DNA of 64,000 bases from Streptomyces sp. TSRI0281. Its GTDB lineage: Bacteria; Actinomycetota; Actinomycetes; Streptomycetales; Streptomycetaceae. Both the position numbers and the translations under genes were made by a program. Position 1 is the first letter of the stretch. Each line of letters starts with the position of its first letter. The DNA lies in assembly GCF_001905125.1 (NCBI RefSeq), contig NZ_LWLE01000034.1:408791-472790 (forward strand). Reading direction: 5' to 3'. This document shows positions 7,294 to 14,898 of this stretch, in pieces. Under the pieces are notes generated by a model, which worked only from the letters and a program-made list of their open reading frames with translations, had not been told where the DNA came from and did not search any database.

Positions 7294-7793
7294 ACCCCGC
7301 AACCGCCATCAACGTCAGCACCCTCGCGATCGTCCTCGTCCTCTTCATCCTGCATGTCAGGACGTTCATCAAGGGCGGGAAAGACCCCAAGGTCCTTCTG
7401 TCGGGCATCGGCGGCATGATCTCCGGCTCGTCCCTCGCCATGTGCGTCGGCGGCGCCCTCGGCGTCGTCGCTACCTGGATCGCAGGCACCACCAACGCGG
7501 CCTCGGTCGTCGCCCCGTGGGCCACCGGCACCGGAGACCGCGCGCTCGCCTCCGGCGCCCCCCGGGGCCTCACGATGGACGGCGGCCTCGTGGTCCTGGC
7601 CGTCGGCGTCCTCTCCTGGGTCTGCATCCGCGAGGCCGGAAAGAAGGAGCGGATCCGCCAGATCGGCGGGGTGATCTGCGGGGTGTGTCTCACGTACACC
7701 GCCGGGTTCGGCGGGCTCGTGAATTCCACCCTGATCCCGCTCTACAACGGGATCGGCGCCGAGTCCGTCTCGTTCGTGGAGAACCTGGGATGA
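7290..7793 (+). CDS. Small Spd-type integral membrane protein
   Basis: 167 aa, GTG start in a GTGA overlap. Hydrophobic helices: INVSTLAIVLVLFILHV near the start, LLSGIGGMISGSSLAMCVGG, VVATWIAGTTNAASVVAPWA, GGLVVLAVGVLSWVCI and a last one around GGVICGVCLTYTAGFGGLV. No soluble domain. Its size and four- to five-helix pattern resemble the small SpdA/SpdB-like proteins of Streptomyces plasmids. Function inferred from context only. Confidence 0.5.
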   Translation: MNPATAINVSTLAIVLVLFILHVRTFIKGGKDPKVLLSGIGGMISGSSLAMCVGGALGVVATWIAGTTNAASVVAPWATGTGDRALASGAPRGLTMDGGLVVLAVGVLSWVCIREAGKKERIRQIGGVICGVCLTYTAGFGGLVNSTLIPLYNGIGAESVSFVENLG

Positions 7794-9019
7794 GCAAGAC
7801 CGCACACCTCCTCGACCTGGCCCACCGCAGCCTGCACACCGGCGCGCACCGTCTCCACCGCGGTCACCAGGCACTCATGGAGACCGCCGCCGCGTACCGG
7901 CTGCCGACCAACCCGAAATCCCGTCAGCCCGAGAAGCCCGAGAAGCCCGCCGGGCCCGAGGACCCCGACAGTGAGGCCGAGGCCGGCGCCGAGCCCGAGA
8001 CCAGCGGGGCCAAGACGGACAAGGAGACGAAGAAGAAGGCCGGGAAGAAGGCTTCGAAGAGGATCTCCGCGAAGGGCCGGAAGACCTCCGCGAAGGGCCA
8101 GAAGGCTTCCGCCAACGAGAAGGAGGCGGAGGCGGAGGCGGAGGACGAGAGGCATCCACTCCGCCCCGGCCCCCGCCGGGCGACCCGCGCCGTCGGCAGG
8201 TGGGTGACCGAGGGCGACGGCGGGTGGGACACCCTCCTGCGGCTCGGCGTGGTCCTCCTCGCCTTCCTCCTCGTCGCCTACTTCACCGGCCCGTTCATCG
8301 AAGAAACCCCGCTTCCAGTCGCCGTGCTGCTGCCCGTCGCGGTAGTCCTGTACGACTCCTCCCCCCGCGCTAGTTTGCTCCTGGGAACAGCTCTCGCCGC
8401 CTTCACTCTCGATCAGGTCTGGGCGGCACTCGGCGTGGTCCTCCTAGTCGGAGCGGCCTTCGCGCCCGTCTTGGTGGCCCTGCTGGTGCTCGCCCTGACC
8501 GCCTCCGCGATCCACCCGGCACTGATGTGGCCGGTCGTCCTCCTGTGGGGCATCGCCACATGGCGGGCCGGGGCCCTCCCCGAAGAGGTCGAGGAAGAGG
8601 ACGTCGGCGACCACCACCAGGAGGAGGCCGAGGAGGAGGCCGAGGAGCCCGCCGAGATCCACCCGCTCGTACTGCTCTGCGCGGTCCTCACCGGCAATGA
8701 GAAAGGCGTCCACCTCAACGCCGTCGTGAAGGCCCTCCGGGCGAACGGATCCACCACCATTGAGAAGCCTGGGCAACTGCGCCCCTTCCTTCTCGCCCAG
8801 GGGGTCGCAGTGAAGGACTCCGTCCGGGCCCCCAAATGGGCCACCCCAGGGGGCCCCAAGGGGACCACCAGCGGGGTCTATCGAGAGGACCTGGAGCGCG
8901 TCATCGGGCCCCTCTCCGACCTCCTGGCCCGGACCGGCCGCGATCCTGTAGCTACAGCCGTAGCAGCAGCTCTGACCTGCGATGTAGCGAGTTCCGCTAC
9001 AGCCGTAGCGACCTCGTAG
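7790..9019 (+). CDS. Lys/Glu-rich protein with membrane core and putative C-terminal DNA-binding domain
   Basis: 409 aa, ATGA overlap at the start. Residues 1-45 are helical; 45-130 form a highly charged Lys/Glu/Ala segment (KKKAGKKASKRISAKGRKTS) that could bind DNA. Four or five hydrophobic helices follow at about 145-270. After an acidic run (EEVEEEDVGDHHQEEAEEEA) a C-terminal domain around 300-380 (HPLVLLCAVLTGNEKGVHLN..., KALRANGSTTIEKPGQLRPF) resembles a winged helix. Final codons are drawn from a GTAGC repeat array (VATAVAAALTCDVASSATAVATS). Architecture suits a septal DNA-translocation partner; exact family unknown. Confidence 0.5.
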   Translation: MSKTAHLLDLAHRSLHTGAHRLHRGHQALMETAAAYRLPTNPKSRQPEKPEKPAGPEDPDSEAEAGAEPETSGAKTDKETKKKAGKKASKRISAKGRKTSAKGQKASANEKEAEAEAEDERHPLRPGPRRATRAVGRWVTEGDGGWDTLLRLGVVLLAFLLVAYFTGPFIEETPLPVAVLLPVAVVLYDSSPRASLLLGTALAAFTLDQVWAALGVVLLVGAAFAPVLVALLVLALTASAIHPALMWPVVLLWGIATWRAGALPEEVEEEDVGDHHQEEAEEEAEEPAEIHPLVLLCAVLTGNEKGVHLNAVVKALRANGSTTIEKPGQLRPFLLAQGVAVKDSVRAPKWATPGGPKGTTSGVYREDLERVIGPLSDLLARTGRDPVATAVAAALTCDVASSATAVATS

Positions 9020-9032
9020 CGGCCCCTGTAGC
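8948..9032. repeat. Array of GTAGC pentamers
   Basis: GTAGC occurs directly at 8948, 8960, 8984, 9005, 9016 and 9028, and inverted (GCTAC) at 8951 and 8996. Spacings are 12, 24, 21, 11 and 12 bases. It straddles the end of the last Spd-like gene and the following gap. Confidence 0.65.
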
Positions 9033-9140
9033 GGCACCCTTCCGGGGCGGATTCGCAAAACCAGCCCCGCCGGGCCCCCGCACCCCGTACACGTAGAGGA
9101 GCACCACGGCCGTGACGAAGATCAGGGGAGGGAGCCGGAC

Positions 9141-9380
9141 ATGGCGACCTACAGCCACCGCTGCGATCGGTGCGACTCCAGCTCGCCCCCCACCAGCCAC
9201 GCCGACGCGCTTGCCGCGCAGGAGTACCACCGCGACCAGGTCCACGGCGGGCACATGCCCCATCAGGGCGATCGGATCGTCCTCCACCCGACCGGGTGGG
9301 CGGACGCCGACTCCACCGAACGCTGGATCATGGTCGGGGCGATCCTCCTGGTGATCATCGTCGTGCTCGCGAAGCTCTGA
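9141..9380 (+). CDS. Small zinc-binding, membrane-anchored protein
   Basis: 79 aa, ATG with GGGAGGGA upstream. N-terminal CDRCD plus several His (ATYSHRCDRCDSSSPPTSH, EYHRDQVHGGHMPHQ) suggest a metal site; the C-terminus is one hydrophobic helix (WIMVGAILLVIIVVLAKL). Separated by 120 bases from the membrane operon and followed by a strong terminator, so possibly its last member or an independent gene. Confidence 0.55.
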   Translation: MATYSHRCDRCDSSSPPTSHADALAAQEYHRDQVHGGHMPHQGDRIVLHPTGWADADSTERWIMVGAILLVIIVVLAKL

Positions 9381-9391
9381 CCGGTACGCAG

Positions 9392-9418
9392 AAGGCCCCC
9401 GCATGATGCGGGGGCCTT
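9392..9418 (+). terminator. Strong intrinsic terminator
   Basis: AAGGCCCCCGC ATGAT GCGGGGGCCTT, perfect 11-bp stem, directly after the stop of the small membrane-anchored gene. Confidence 0.85.
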
Positions 9419-9474
9419 CGTCGCTCCGAGGGGGTACGCTCCCCGCCCAGAGTGCTCGACCGGAGGGTGGCGTC

Positions 9475-9609
9475 ATGGCAGGAACGACCGCGTTCGTGTG
9501 GGTACTGCTCGGGGGATGCGGGGTCGCAGTCATCGCGACCATTGCCCGAGCGAAGGTGGAGATCGCCCGGATCGAGGCGAAGTCCGGCGACCGGATGCGG
9601 CGGAGCTGA
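9475..9609 (+). CDS. 44-aa single-span membrane protein
   Basis: MAGTTAFVWVLLGGCGVAVI...RMRRS: one hydrophobic helix followed by a basic amphipathic tail. ATG at 9475 with CGGAGGG upstream. It lies just after a terminator and converges on the minus-strand HTH gene. Unknown function; small size limits confidence. Confidence 0.5.
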   Translation: MAGTTAFVWVLLGGCGVAVIATIARAKVEIARIEAKSGDRMRRS

Positions 9610-9641
9610 CCTCACCGGGCGCGGCAGCCCGGCCTCGCCGT

Positions 9642-9944
9642 TCAGGCGTCGCCGGGCTTCTTCTTGCGCTGCCGCACCCCGGGCACCTTGTACTCGCGGG
9701 CGATGGTGAGGACCGTCGGCTCGGTCCACGGCAGGTGTTTCGCGATGGCCGCGTGCGAGATGGGGTGCTCGACGCCGTCGCGCTCGACGGTCGCCGTGCG
9801 GAGCTCCTCGGCAACGGCCTTGCGGGCGGCGTGGCGCAGCCGCTCCTCCTCCTTGACGACGTCCTCCCACGCCTTGATGGCGGCGAGCATCTTGGGGCTC
9901 GGCTCGTAGTTGGCGTACAGGTCGCGGGGTCCGGTTCGGCTCAT
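9642..9944 (-). CDS. Small HTH regulator, candidate for the type-B control elements
   Basis: 100 aa, MSRTGPRDLYANYEPSPK. A long charged helix (AIKAWEDVVKEEERLRHAARKAVAEELR) precedes an HTH at about 65-88 (ISHAAIAKHLPWTEPTVLTI) and a basic end (VRQRKKKPGDA). ATG 9944 is chosen over the upstream in-frame ATG because homology-like content starts there. The gene faces away from the 10106 operon, and its own upstream region (9955-9979 on -) carries a copy of the motif found before three + strand genes (type B). An autoregulated repressor or activator of that set is the simplest reading; binding is inferred. Confidence 0.6.
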   Translation of the reverse strand: MSRTGPRDLYANYEPSPKMLAAIKAWEDVVKEEERLRHAARKAVAEELRTATVERDGVEHPISHAAIAKHLPWTEPTVLTIAREYKVPGVRQRKKKPGDA

Positions 9945-9954
9945 GCCGCGAGTG

Positions 9955-9979
9955 TTCCACAAGTCGGTTCAGGTAAACC
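9955..9979 (-). promoter_or_regulatory. Type-B control element, copy facing the HTH gene
   Basis: On the minus strand this reads GGTTTACCTGAACCGACTTG then TGGAA. It matches the + strand copy near 27398 at nearly every position of its first half (GGTTTACCTAAAC) and lies about 15 bases before the ATG of the small HTH gene. Confidence 0.6.
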
Positions 9980-10035
9980 CGATAAGGAAGGTGGGTCAAG
10001 GTGAGCAAACTTTCCTGAACTTTCTAAGGAAACTT

Positions 10036-10083
10036 GGTTTTGCTTAACGCATTCAGGAAAGGATGGAGGTGTAACCACTCACC
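10036..10083 (+). promoter_or_regulatory. Type-B control element, copy 1
   Basis: A 25-base block beginning GGTTTTGCTTAAC and ending AGGAAA is followed by GGATGGAGGTGTAACCACTC and ACC. The same layout occurs at 12116 and 27398 with identical lengths. An extra TTTCCT...AGGAAA inverted repeat lies just upstream (10011-10031). No convincing housekeeping -35/-10 pair was found. Confidence 0.65.
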
Positions 10084-10105
10084 ACCCCACCCTGAAGGGC
10101 ACCCC

Positions 10106-10726
10106 ATGAGCCTCCCCACCCGCACCTACACCGAGCGCCTGGCCGACTCCACCCCCCAGAGCGCGGCTGCGCTCGGCTTCGGCAACCTCGTCGCCGACGT
10201 CGACGCCCGTCGGGCCGCCATCCAGGTCCGCACCTTCGACAGCACCGAGGCCGTCCGCCAGGCCGTCGCCCGCGACGAGCTGACCGACGGCAGCGTGTTC
10301 GTGGTCGACTCCGAGAAGGTCGTCGGCTTCGTCGTCGTCGTCTTCGAGGCCGCGCTCACCGAGGAGTGCGGGCCCTTCGATCACCTCTCCGAGCCGGGCC
10401 GCGAGTACGCGGACGGCGAATATGTGGACAGCGTGGTCGTCGCCGAGGGTGAGGCCCGCATCCGAGGCTTCCTCCTCCGCGACGAGGGCACCCAGGACCG
10501 CATCCGGTCCATGCGCAAGCTGGCCAACATCTCGGCCGAGCGTGTCCGCACCGACCCCAACGCGGACGACCCTGAGTGGCAGATGGCCCTTCACCGGCTG
10601 ACGGTCGCCATGTCTTACCTCGCGGCCCATGACCCGATCGCCGCCGAGGCCGTCGACGCCTACGCCCGCCGGATCGCCGAAGACCTCAAGCGGATCGACG
10701 AGGAATACGGCGTCACCCGCCCCTGA
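10106..10726 (+). CDS. Unknown 206-aa acidic protein
   Basis: ATG at 10106 follows a GAAGGGC ribosome-binding site right after type-B element 1; the longer frame reads through that element and is rejected. The product has a beta-rich N-terminal half (GSVFVVDSEKVVGFVVVVFE) and a helical C-terminal half (HRLTVAMSYLAAHDPIAAEA) and is strongly acidic. No family recognised. It opens the 10.1-11.9 kb group of phage-plasmid genes of unknown role. Confidence 0.55.
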   Translation: MSLPTRTYTERLADSTPQSAAALGFGNLVADVDARRAAIQVRTFDSTEAVRQAVARDELTDGSVFVVDSEKVVGFVVVVFEAALTEECGPFDHLSEPGREYADGEYVDSVVVAEGEARIRGFLLRDEGTQDRIRSMRKLANISAERVRTDPNADDPEWQMALHRLTVAMSYLAAHDPIAAEAVDAYARRIAEDLKRIDEEYGVTRP

Positions 10727-10742
10727 CCCCGTCCGCCCCACC

Positions 10743-10766
10743 GGGGCGGGCTGACCGGCCCGCCCC
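10743..10766 (+). terminator. Terminator hairpin
   Basis: GGGGCGGGC TGACCG GCCCGCCCC, perfect 9-bp stem just after the stop at 10726. Confidence 0.7.
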
Positions 10767-10787
10767 TCCTCCCACCAGGAGAAGCGC

Positions 10788-11354
10788 ATGGACACTCTGA
10801 GTCCGCCCGCCACCGGCACCCGCGTCCTGCTTCCCGACGGCTCGGCGAAGACCGTCCTGGACACCACCCGCAGCGACGACGGGCACCTCTGGCTCCACCT
10901 CGACGGCGGCAGCGCCAACCGGGCCGACCGATGCGAGCCGGTCGACACCTCCCGCATCACCGAGGCCCGCCAGGCCGCCCGCCGGGCCGCCCACGCGATC
11001 CGAGTCGGCGGCGACATCGGCCAGGCCGCCGACGAACTCGGTGACGCCCTGCGCTACCTCGCCCAGGCCGACCCCGACGCCTTCGACGAACTGACCGCCG
11101 GTGCCCCCCGGGTCACCATCGAGATCCCCCGCCTCGGCGTCATCCAGGGCGACATCCTCCACCAGCACGGTGCCCGGCTGACCGTCCTGCGCACCGCCGT
11201 CTCGACCTCCGACACCCCGCAGTGGTGGGCCGAAGTCCACGGCGTCACCGCCGAGGACCGGCAGGCCACCTACCGCGCCCCGTGGCACACCGGCATCCAC
11301 GTCCAGTACGCGGCATGGGACCTGGTGACCGTCGAGCGCGCCGTCCCCGCCTGA
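10788..11354 (+). CDS. Unknown 188-aa protein
   Basis: ATG with CAGGAGAAG upstream. N-terminal ~50 residues look like a small beta barrel (GTRVLLPDGSAKTVLDTTRS...LWLHLDGGSANR), the middle is an Ala-rich helix pair (ITEARQAARRAAHAIRVGGD), the end is beta-rich with Trp (DTPQWWAEVHGVTAEDRQAT). No catalytic pattern. Transcribed after a terminator, so it may depend on readthrough or its own promoter. Confidence 0.5.
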   Translation: MDTLSPPATGTRVLLPDGSAKTVLDTTRSDDGHLWLHLDGGSANRADRCEPVDTSRITEARQAARRAAHAIRVGGDIGQAADELGDALRYLAQADPDAFDELTAGAPRVTIEIPRLGVIQGDILHQHGARLTVLRTAVSTSDTPQWWAEVHGVTAEDRQATYRAPWHTGIHVQYAAWDLVTVERAVPA

Positions 11355-11381
11355 CCAGCACCACGACCTAGGAGCAGCAGC

Positions 11382-11924
11382 ATGTACGCAGTCACCCTTG
11401 CCCACCCGCACCTCGACGAACGGCGCTTCTTCTGCGGGACCCCCGGCGAGCTGCGAGACGCCGTCTGGGGCGTCGCCCGCGCCCAGGGCAGCCCGATCAC
11501 ATCCGAGGGCGGATACGACAGGGAGATGATCTACGAGGTCGGCGACCTCCGCTCGCGCGCCGACACCGAGGGCACCGGCACCTTGCAGGTCCTCGACTTC
11601 ACCGTCACGGTCGACCCGATCGCCGGGACCGAGTACGACTGCGAGGGCCACGAAGGCGAGGACATCGCACTCCTCGGCAACCCCGCCACCTGCGACGGCT
11701 CGTGCAGGCCCCGCCCGCGCTTCGACCGTGCGGCCCTGGTCGATCTGACGACCGCGCTCGACGACGCCGAGCTGGACGAGTCCGGCGGCTGCGGCGCCTG
11801 TGGTCTGGAGGCCGGGCAGATGTGCGTGGCCTGCGGGTGCTGCAACTGCGACCGGCATGACACCTGTGTGCGCCCGCCCGAGGACACCTCGGCCACGGTT
11901 GAGGCGCCGCCCTCGACCGACTAG
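11382..11924 (+). CDS. Unknown protein with Cys-rich C-terminus
   Basis: 180 aa, ATG with TAGGAGCAGCAG upstream. N-terminal half is unremarkable (MYAVTLAHPHLDERRFFCGT). The C-terminal region has eight Cys and one His within 26 residues (CGACGLEAGQMCVACGCCNC then DRHDTC), almost certainly a bound-zinc cluster. Last gene before a strong terminator. Function unknown; a DNA- or protein-binding zinc module is the only safe statement. Confidence 0.55.
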   Translation: MYAVTLAHPHLDERRFFCGTPGELRDAVWGVARAQGSPITSEGGYDREMIYEVGDLRSRADTEGTGTLQVLDFTVTVDPIAGTEYDCEGHEGEDIALLGNPATCDGSCRPRPRFDRAALVDLTTALDDAELDESGGCGACGLEAGQMCVACGCCNCDRHDTCVRPPEDTSATVEAPPSTD

Positions 11925-11947
11925 ACCGCTCCCGGCGCACAGCCAGG

Positions 11948-11974
11948 CCCCGCTCTCCCCCGTGGAGAGCGGGG
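11948..11974 (+). terminator. Strong terminator
   Basis: CCCCGCTCTC CCCCGTG GAGAGCGGGG followed by CTTCC. Ends the 10.1-11.9 kb group. Confidence 0.8.
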
Positions 11975-12115
11975 CTTCCTGCTGTCCAGAACCGTCCAGA
12001 AGCTTCCACGACCTTCCAGGTGGAGGCGCCTGGCGGCCGGTGCGAGGCCTGATCCGGGGGTGGGCAGACAATGCGTCACTTTGCCCATTCTTTACTTAAT
12101 CAATCAAGGAAACAT

Positions 12116-12163
12116 GGTTAACCAAAGTGAGTTAAGGAAATGATGGGGGTGTACCCACTCACC
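12116..12163 (+). promoter_or_regulatory. Type-B control element, copy 2
   Basis: A 25-base block beginning GGTTAACCAAAGTGAG and ending AAGGAAA is followed by TGATGGGGGTGTACCCACTC and ACC, the same as copy 1. The surrounding 12070-12140 is AT-rich for this genome (TTACTTAATCAATCAAGG), typical of a promoter. The gene at 12183 starts 20 bases later. Confidence 0.7.
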
Positions 12164-12182
12164 ACCCCCGAAGGGCCCGGAC

Positions 12183-12542
12183 ATGAGCGCACCGGACACC
12201 ACCACCCACCACCCCACCAGGTGCCTCAAGTGCCGCCGGATCCTCCGTAAGCCCTCGCCGGACGGGCTCGGCCCGAAGTGCAGGCGGATGGTCCGCCGGA
12301 CCGCGCGGCTCAGCCCTCCGCCCGCATACAAGCCGGAACAGGTCGCCAAGGCCGTCGAACTCCTGGAGTTCGGCGGCCTTGTTCCTCTCCGCGAGAGCCG
12401 GATCTTCCTTGCCGTCTCCGAGGACGGCAGCGAGGTCTACCGCACCGCGGCCACCGGCCAGTGCAACTGCCCGGCCGGGCTCCGCGCGCTCCACCTCTGC
12501 TACCACGGCGCGGCCGCGCTGCTCCTCGCCTCCGCCGCCTGA
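12183..12542 (+). CDS. Zinc-knuckle plus SWIM-domain protein
   Basis: 119 aa. N-terminus CLKCRRILRKPSPDGLGPKC is a four-Cys knuckle with the G(L)GPxC signature seen in actinobacterial plasmid and phage proteins. The C-terminus CNCPAGLRALHLCYH matches the SWIM zinc-finger pattern CxC...CxH. Between them lies a KPEQVAKAVELLEFGG helix and a strand pair (RIFLAVSEDGSEVYRTAATG). SWIM domains bind DNA or proteins. First gene under type-B element 2 and likely co-transcribed with the next two genes, which end in a PP2C-like phosphatase. Confidence 0.7.
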   Translation: MSAPDTTTHHPTRCLKCRRILRKPSPDGLGPKCRRMVRRTARLSPPPAYKPEQVAKAVELLEFGGLVPLRESRIFLAVSEDGSEVYRTAATGQCNCPAGLRALHLCYHGAAALLLASAA

Positions 12543-12563
12543 CCCCCCACCGACAGGACCACC

Positions 12564-13232
12564 ATGAACCACCACGTGAAGGCCGCCGTACGCGCCCAGC
12601 GCCTTGCCACCGTCCTCTCGACCACCGCCCAGGCGTACCCCCGAGGCCACCGCGAGGGCCGCGCCCTCCGCGCGGCTGCCCGTCACCTCCTCGGCGCGGG
12701 CAACGCCCTCACCGCGAGCGCCGTCACCGGCGGACCCAGCCGGGCCGCCGACCGCACCCTCCTCCTGGCCCGACAGAGCCTCGACGTGGACACCAGGGTG
12801 GACATGGCGGTCATCGACCACATCACCGCGCCCGTCACCGGGATCACCCCCCACTTGGGGACGTTGGCCTCCCGGCAGCAGGATCACGCCCGCCGCCAGC
12901 GCTGGCAGCGCGCCCAGCTCCTCGACCTGATCCCGCGCCTCGACGACCAGGACGACGAGGTCGCCACCGCGGCGTTCGTCGCCCTGATCCGCCTGTACCG
13001 CGACCGCGACCGCCTGGTCGACGACATCCACCACGGGCGCACCGCCCAGCCCACGGCCACCTTCCGCACCGCCGACGGACGACGGACCGGGGAGCACCAG
13101 CCGGGCACCCTCGCCGTGTTCGTCGGCGGCCGGGTCATCGCCGAGCTCACCGTCCCTCTCGACATCACGGCCGGCGACATCTGGCAGCTCATCGCCGACA
13201 CCAAGCCCACCACCACGGAGGTATCCGCATGA
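12564..13232 (+). CDS. Unknown 222-aa helical protein
   Basis: ATG with ACAGGACC upstream. Mostly Ala/Arg-rich helices (GRALRAAARHLLGAGNALTA) for the first 150 residues, ending in a small beta-rich segment (GTLAVFVGGRVIAELTVPLD). No motif recognised. Its stop overlaps the start of the phosphatase (ATGA), so the two are translated together. Confidence 0.5.
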   Translation: MNHHVKAAVRAQRLATVLSTTAQAYPRGHREGRALRAAARHLLGAGNALTASAVTGGPSRAADRTLLLARQSLDVDTRVDMAVIDHITAPVTGITPHLGTLASRQQDHARRQRWQRAQLLDLIPRLDDQDDEVATAAFVALIRLYRDRDRLVDDIHHGRTAQPTATFRTADGRRTGEHQPGTLAVFVGGRVIAELTVPLDITAGDIWQLIADTKPTTTEVSA

Positions 13233-14173
13233 CCGAGACCGAGCGCGTCGACACCTTCCCCGTCCCTGGCGCCACCCTGCGCGAGTACCCCGCCCCGGCC
13301 TCGGGCGGCGCTCCTCTCTACCAGGTCTTCGTCGGCGGCTGGCGCGTCGGCGGGGACTACAGGACGCGCGCCGGAGCCCTGCGCGCGGCCGAGCGGGCCA
13401 GCAAGAAGGCCCGCCCCCGCCGGAACTGGGCCACCGCCCAGGCCCTCGGCCACCGCACCGTCCAGTGCGACACCACCGCCGTCCACACCGCCCCCGACGG
13501 CGCCCGAGCCTTCGTCCTCCTCGACGGGATCGGCGACACCGAAACCGTGAGGGACTGGACCCGCACCGCGGCCCGCCGCCTCGCCCGCGCCGCGTCCCGC
13601 CGGGGCAACGCGGAGGCCGGTCTCCGCCACGTCTACGAGGGCTACGCCGCCACCCCCGACCGCCAGGACCGGCACCGCAGGCGCTACATGCCAGGAGCTG
13701 CGGCGGTCGTCGCCGTCACCGCCCCCGGCCGCCCGATGACGGTCGCCTGGTGCGGCGACTCCCGGGCCTACCTCCTCACCCGGGGCATCGTCCGGCGGCT
13801 CACCGACGACCACAACCTTCACCGGGTCTACCCCCCGAGCCTGATCCACCCTGGCGGAGGCAGCCGCGACGGGATCACCTCGTACCTGGGGTCCGTGGCC
13901 GACGACGAGGCACGGCAGGCATCGCATGGCCACCCGGCGATCGAGACGGTGACCGTCCCCCTCGACGGGAAGCCGTGCCGACTGCTCCTCGCCTCCGACG
14001 GCGCGTACCTGCCGCATCTGGAGGCCGCGCACGACCTGTACGCCGAGCTCGACGACGACCCGAGGGCCGCCGCGCTCCAGGAGTTCGTGGACCTCGCGGT
14101 CGAGACCTCGGCCGCAGCCACCCCGGACGACCCGTACGCGGACAACGCGACAGCGCTCCTCGCCGACCTCTGA
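13229..14173 (+). CDS. PP2C-like (PPM family) protein phosphatase
   Basis: 314 aa. After an ~80-residue N-terminal region (GGAPLYQVFVGGWRVGGDYR) the PPM motifs appear in order: FVLLDGIGDTE (~95, first metal Asp), MTVAWCGDSRAYLLTRG (~170, the GDSR motif), LTDDHNLHRVY, LLLASDGAYLP (~255, metal Asp) and DNATALL (~304, last Asp-Asn). All expected metal-binding acids are present, so activity on phospho-Ser/Thr is plausible. In phage, such an enzyme could counter host Hanks-type kinase signalling or kinase-based defence; that is inference. It follows the SWIM gene and ends in a TGTCCGGACA patch. Confidence 0.75.
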   Translation: MTETERVDTFPVPGATLREYPAPASGGAPLYQVFVGGWRVGGDYRTRAGALRAAERASKKARPRRNWATAQALGHRTVQCDTTAVHTAPDGARAFVLLDGIGDTETVRDWTRTAARRLARAASRRGNAEAGLRHVYEGYAATPDRQDRHRRRYMPGAAAVVAVTAPGRPMTVAWCGDSRAYLLTRGIVRRLTDDHNLHRVYPPSLIHPGGGSRDGITSYLGSVADDEARQASHGHPAIETVTVPLDGKPCRLLLASDGAYLPHLEAAHDLYAELDDDPRAAALQEFVDLAVETSAAATPDDPYADNATALLADL

Positions 14174-14179
14174 CCCCCG

Positions 14180-14290
14180 GTGTCCGGACACAGACCGGAC
14201 AGTGTCCGGACACGCGCCCACCTGCAACAACACCCGCACGCGGACACCGGCCGGACAACGGCCCGGACGGTGTCCGGACAGAGAGGACAG
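14180..14290. repeat. TGTCCGGACA cluster between genes
   Basis: Contains GGTGTCCGGACACAGACC, GGACAGTGTCCGGACACG and a final GGTGTCCGGACAGAG directly before the ribosome-binding site of the next gene: three intact 10-bp palindromes plus half-sites. Confidence 0.75.
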
Positions 14291-14291
14291 C

Positions 14292-14795
14292 ATGATGAGC
14301 ACCGCCACCCAGGTTGCCCGCCCGCAGGTGCAGCCCGCCGAGGAGTTCACCCACCGCCCGCTGTACGACGTGCCCAACGACTACCAGCAGGCCGCCAGGG
14401 TCTTCACCGTGGCGGTCGCCGGACCCGGCCGGGCCGAGGGCGACCCGGTCGAGTGGTTCACGGTCGCCGAGCACAACTCGGCGCGCGCCTGGGCAAAGGT
14501 ACTGGCGTGGTACATGGTCGAGACCGAGACGGTCGACGCGATCGTGATCGGCAGCCGCTCCTTCGAGGGAGCCCCCGGCAAGGGCCTCGGCTTCGTCCAC
14601 GACCTGCGGGCCGAGTACGCCCGGCAGAAGGCGCTCGACGACCTCGCGGACCAGGCGGCCGAGCTAGTTGACACCTTCCACGCGGACACCACGGACCTGG
14701 CCGACCAGTCGCAGGAGCACGCGGCGGCGCTCGCCGATGCCTCATACTCCGCGTGGCCGCTCGTCCTCCAGGCCGCCGCGAACGACGGCTCGTAG
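14292..14795 (+). CDS. Unknown 167-aa protein
   Basis: Tandem ATGs (14292, 14295) follow GAGAGGA; the longer frame is only translated repeat DNA. N-terminal beta-rich half (FTHRPLYDVPNDYQQAARVF, WFTVAEHNSARAWAKVLAWY), C-terminal helical half (ALDDLADQAAELVDTFHADT). No motif known. A short TCCGGACA patch and a strong terminator follow; the next gene is convergent. Confidence 0.55.
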   Translation: MMSTATQVARPQVQPAEEFTHRPLYDVPNDYQQAARVFTVAVAGPGRAEGDPVEWFTVAEHNSARAWAKVLAWYMVETETVDAIVIGSRSFEGAPGKGLGFVHDLRAEYARQKALDDLADQAAELVDTFHADTTDLADQSQEHAAALADASYSAWPLVLQAAANDGS

Positions 14796-14804
14796 CCCCT
14801 GGGA

Positions 14805-14832
14805 CACCCGCCCGGACACTGTCCGGACACCC
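14805..14832. repeat. TCCGGACA patch
   Basis: CCCGGACACTGTCCGGACAC lies between the stop at 14795 and the terminator. Same family as the neighbouring cluster. Confidence 0.65.
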
Positions 14833-14849
14833 GCCCCCGGAGACGTCGA

Positions 14850-14881
14850 CCGCCCGCCACCCTGGAAAGGGTGGCGGGCGG
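14850..14881. terminator. Bidirectional terminator
   Basis: CCGCCCGCCACCC pairs with GGGTGGCGGGCGG across TGGAAA. It lies between convergent genes and would serve both. Confidence 0.85.
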
Positions 14882-14898
14882 TCGCGTGTCGTCGGCTC

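Noticed and set aside
9030..9140. Continuation of coding after the last Spd-like gene
   Set aside because: Stop at 9019 is followed by repeat DNA; the next supported start is at 9141.
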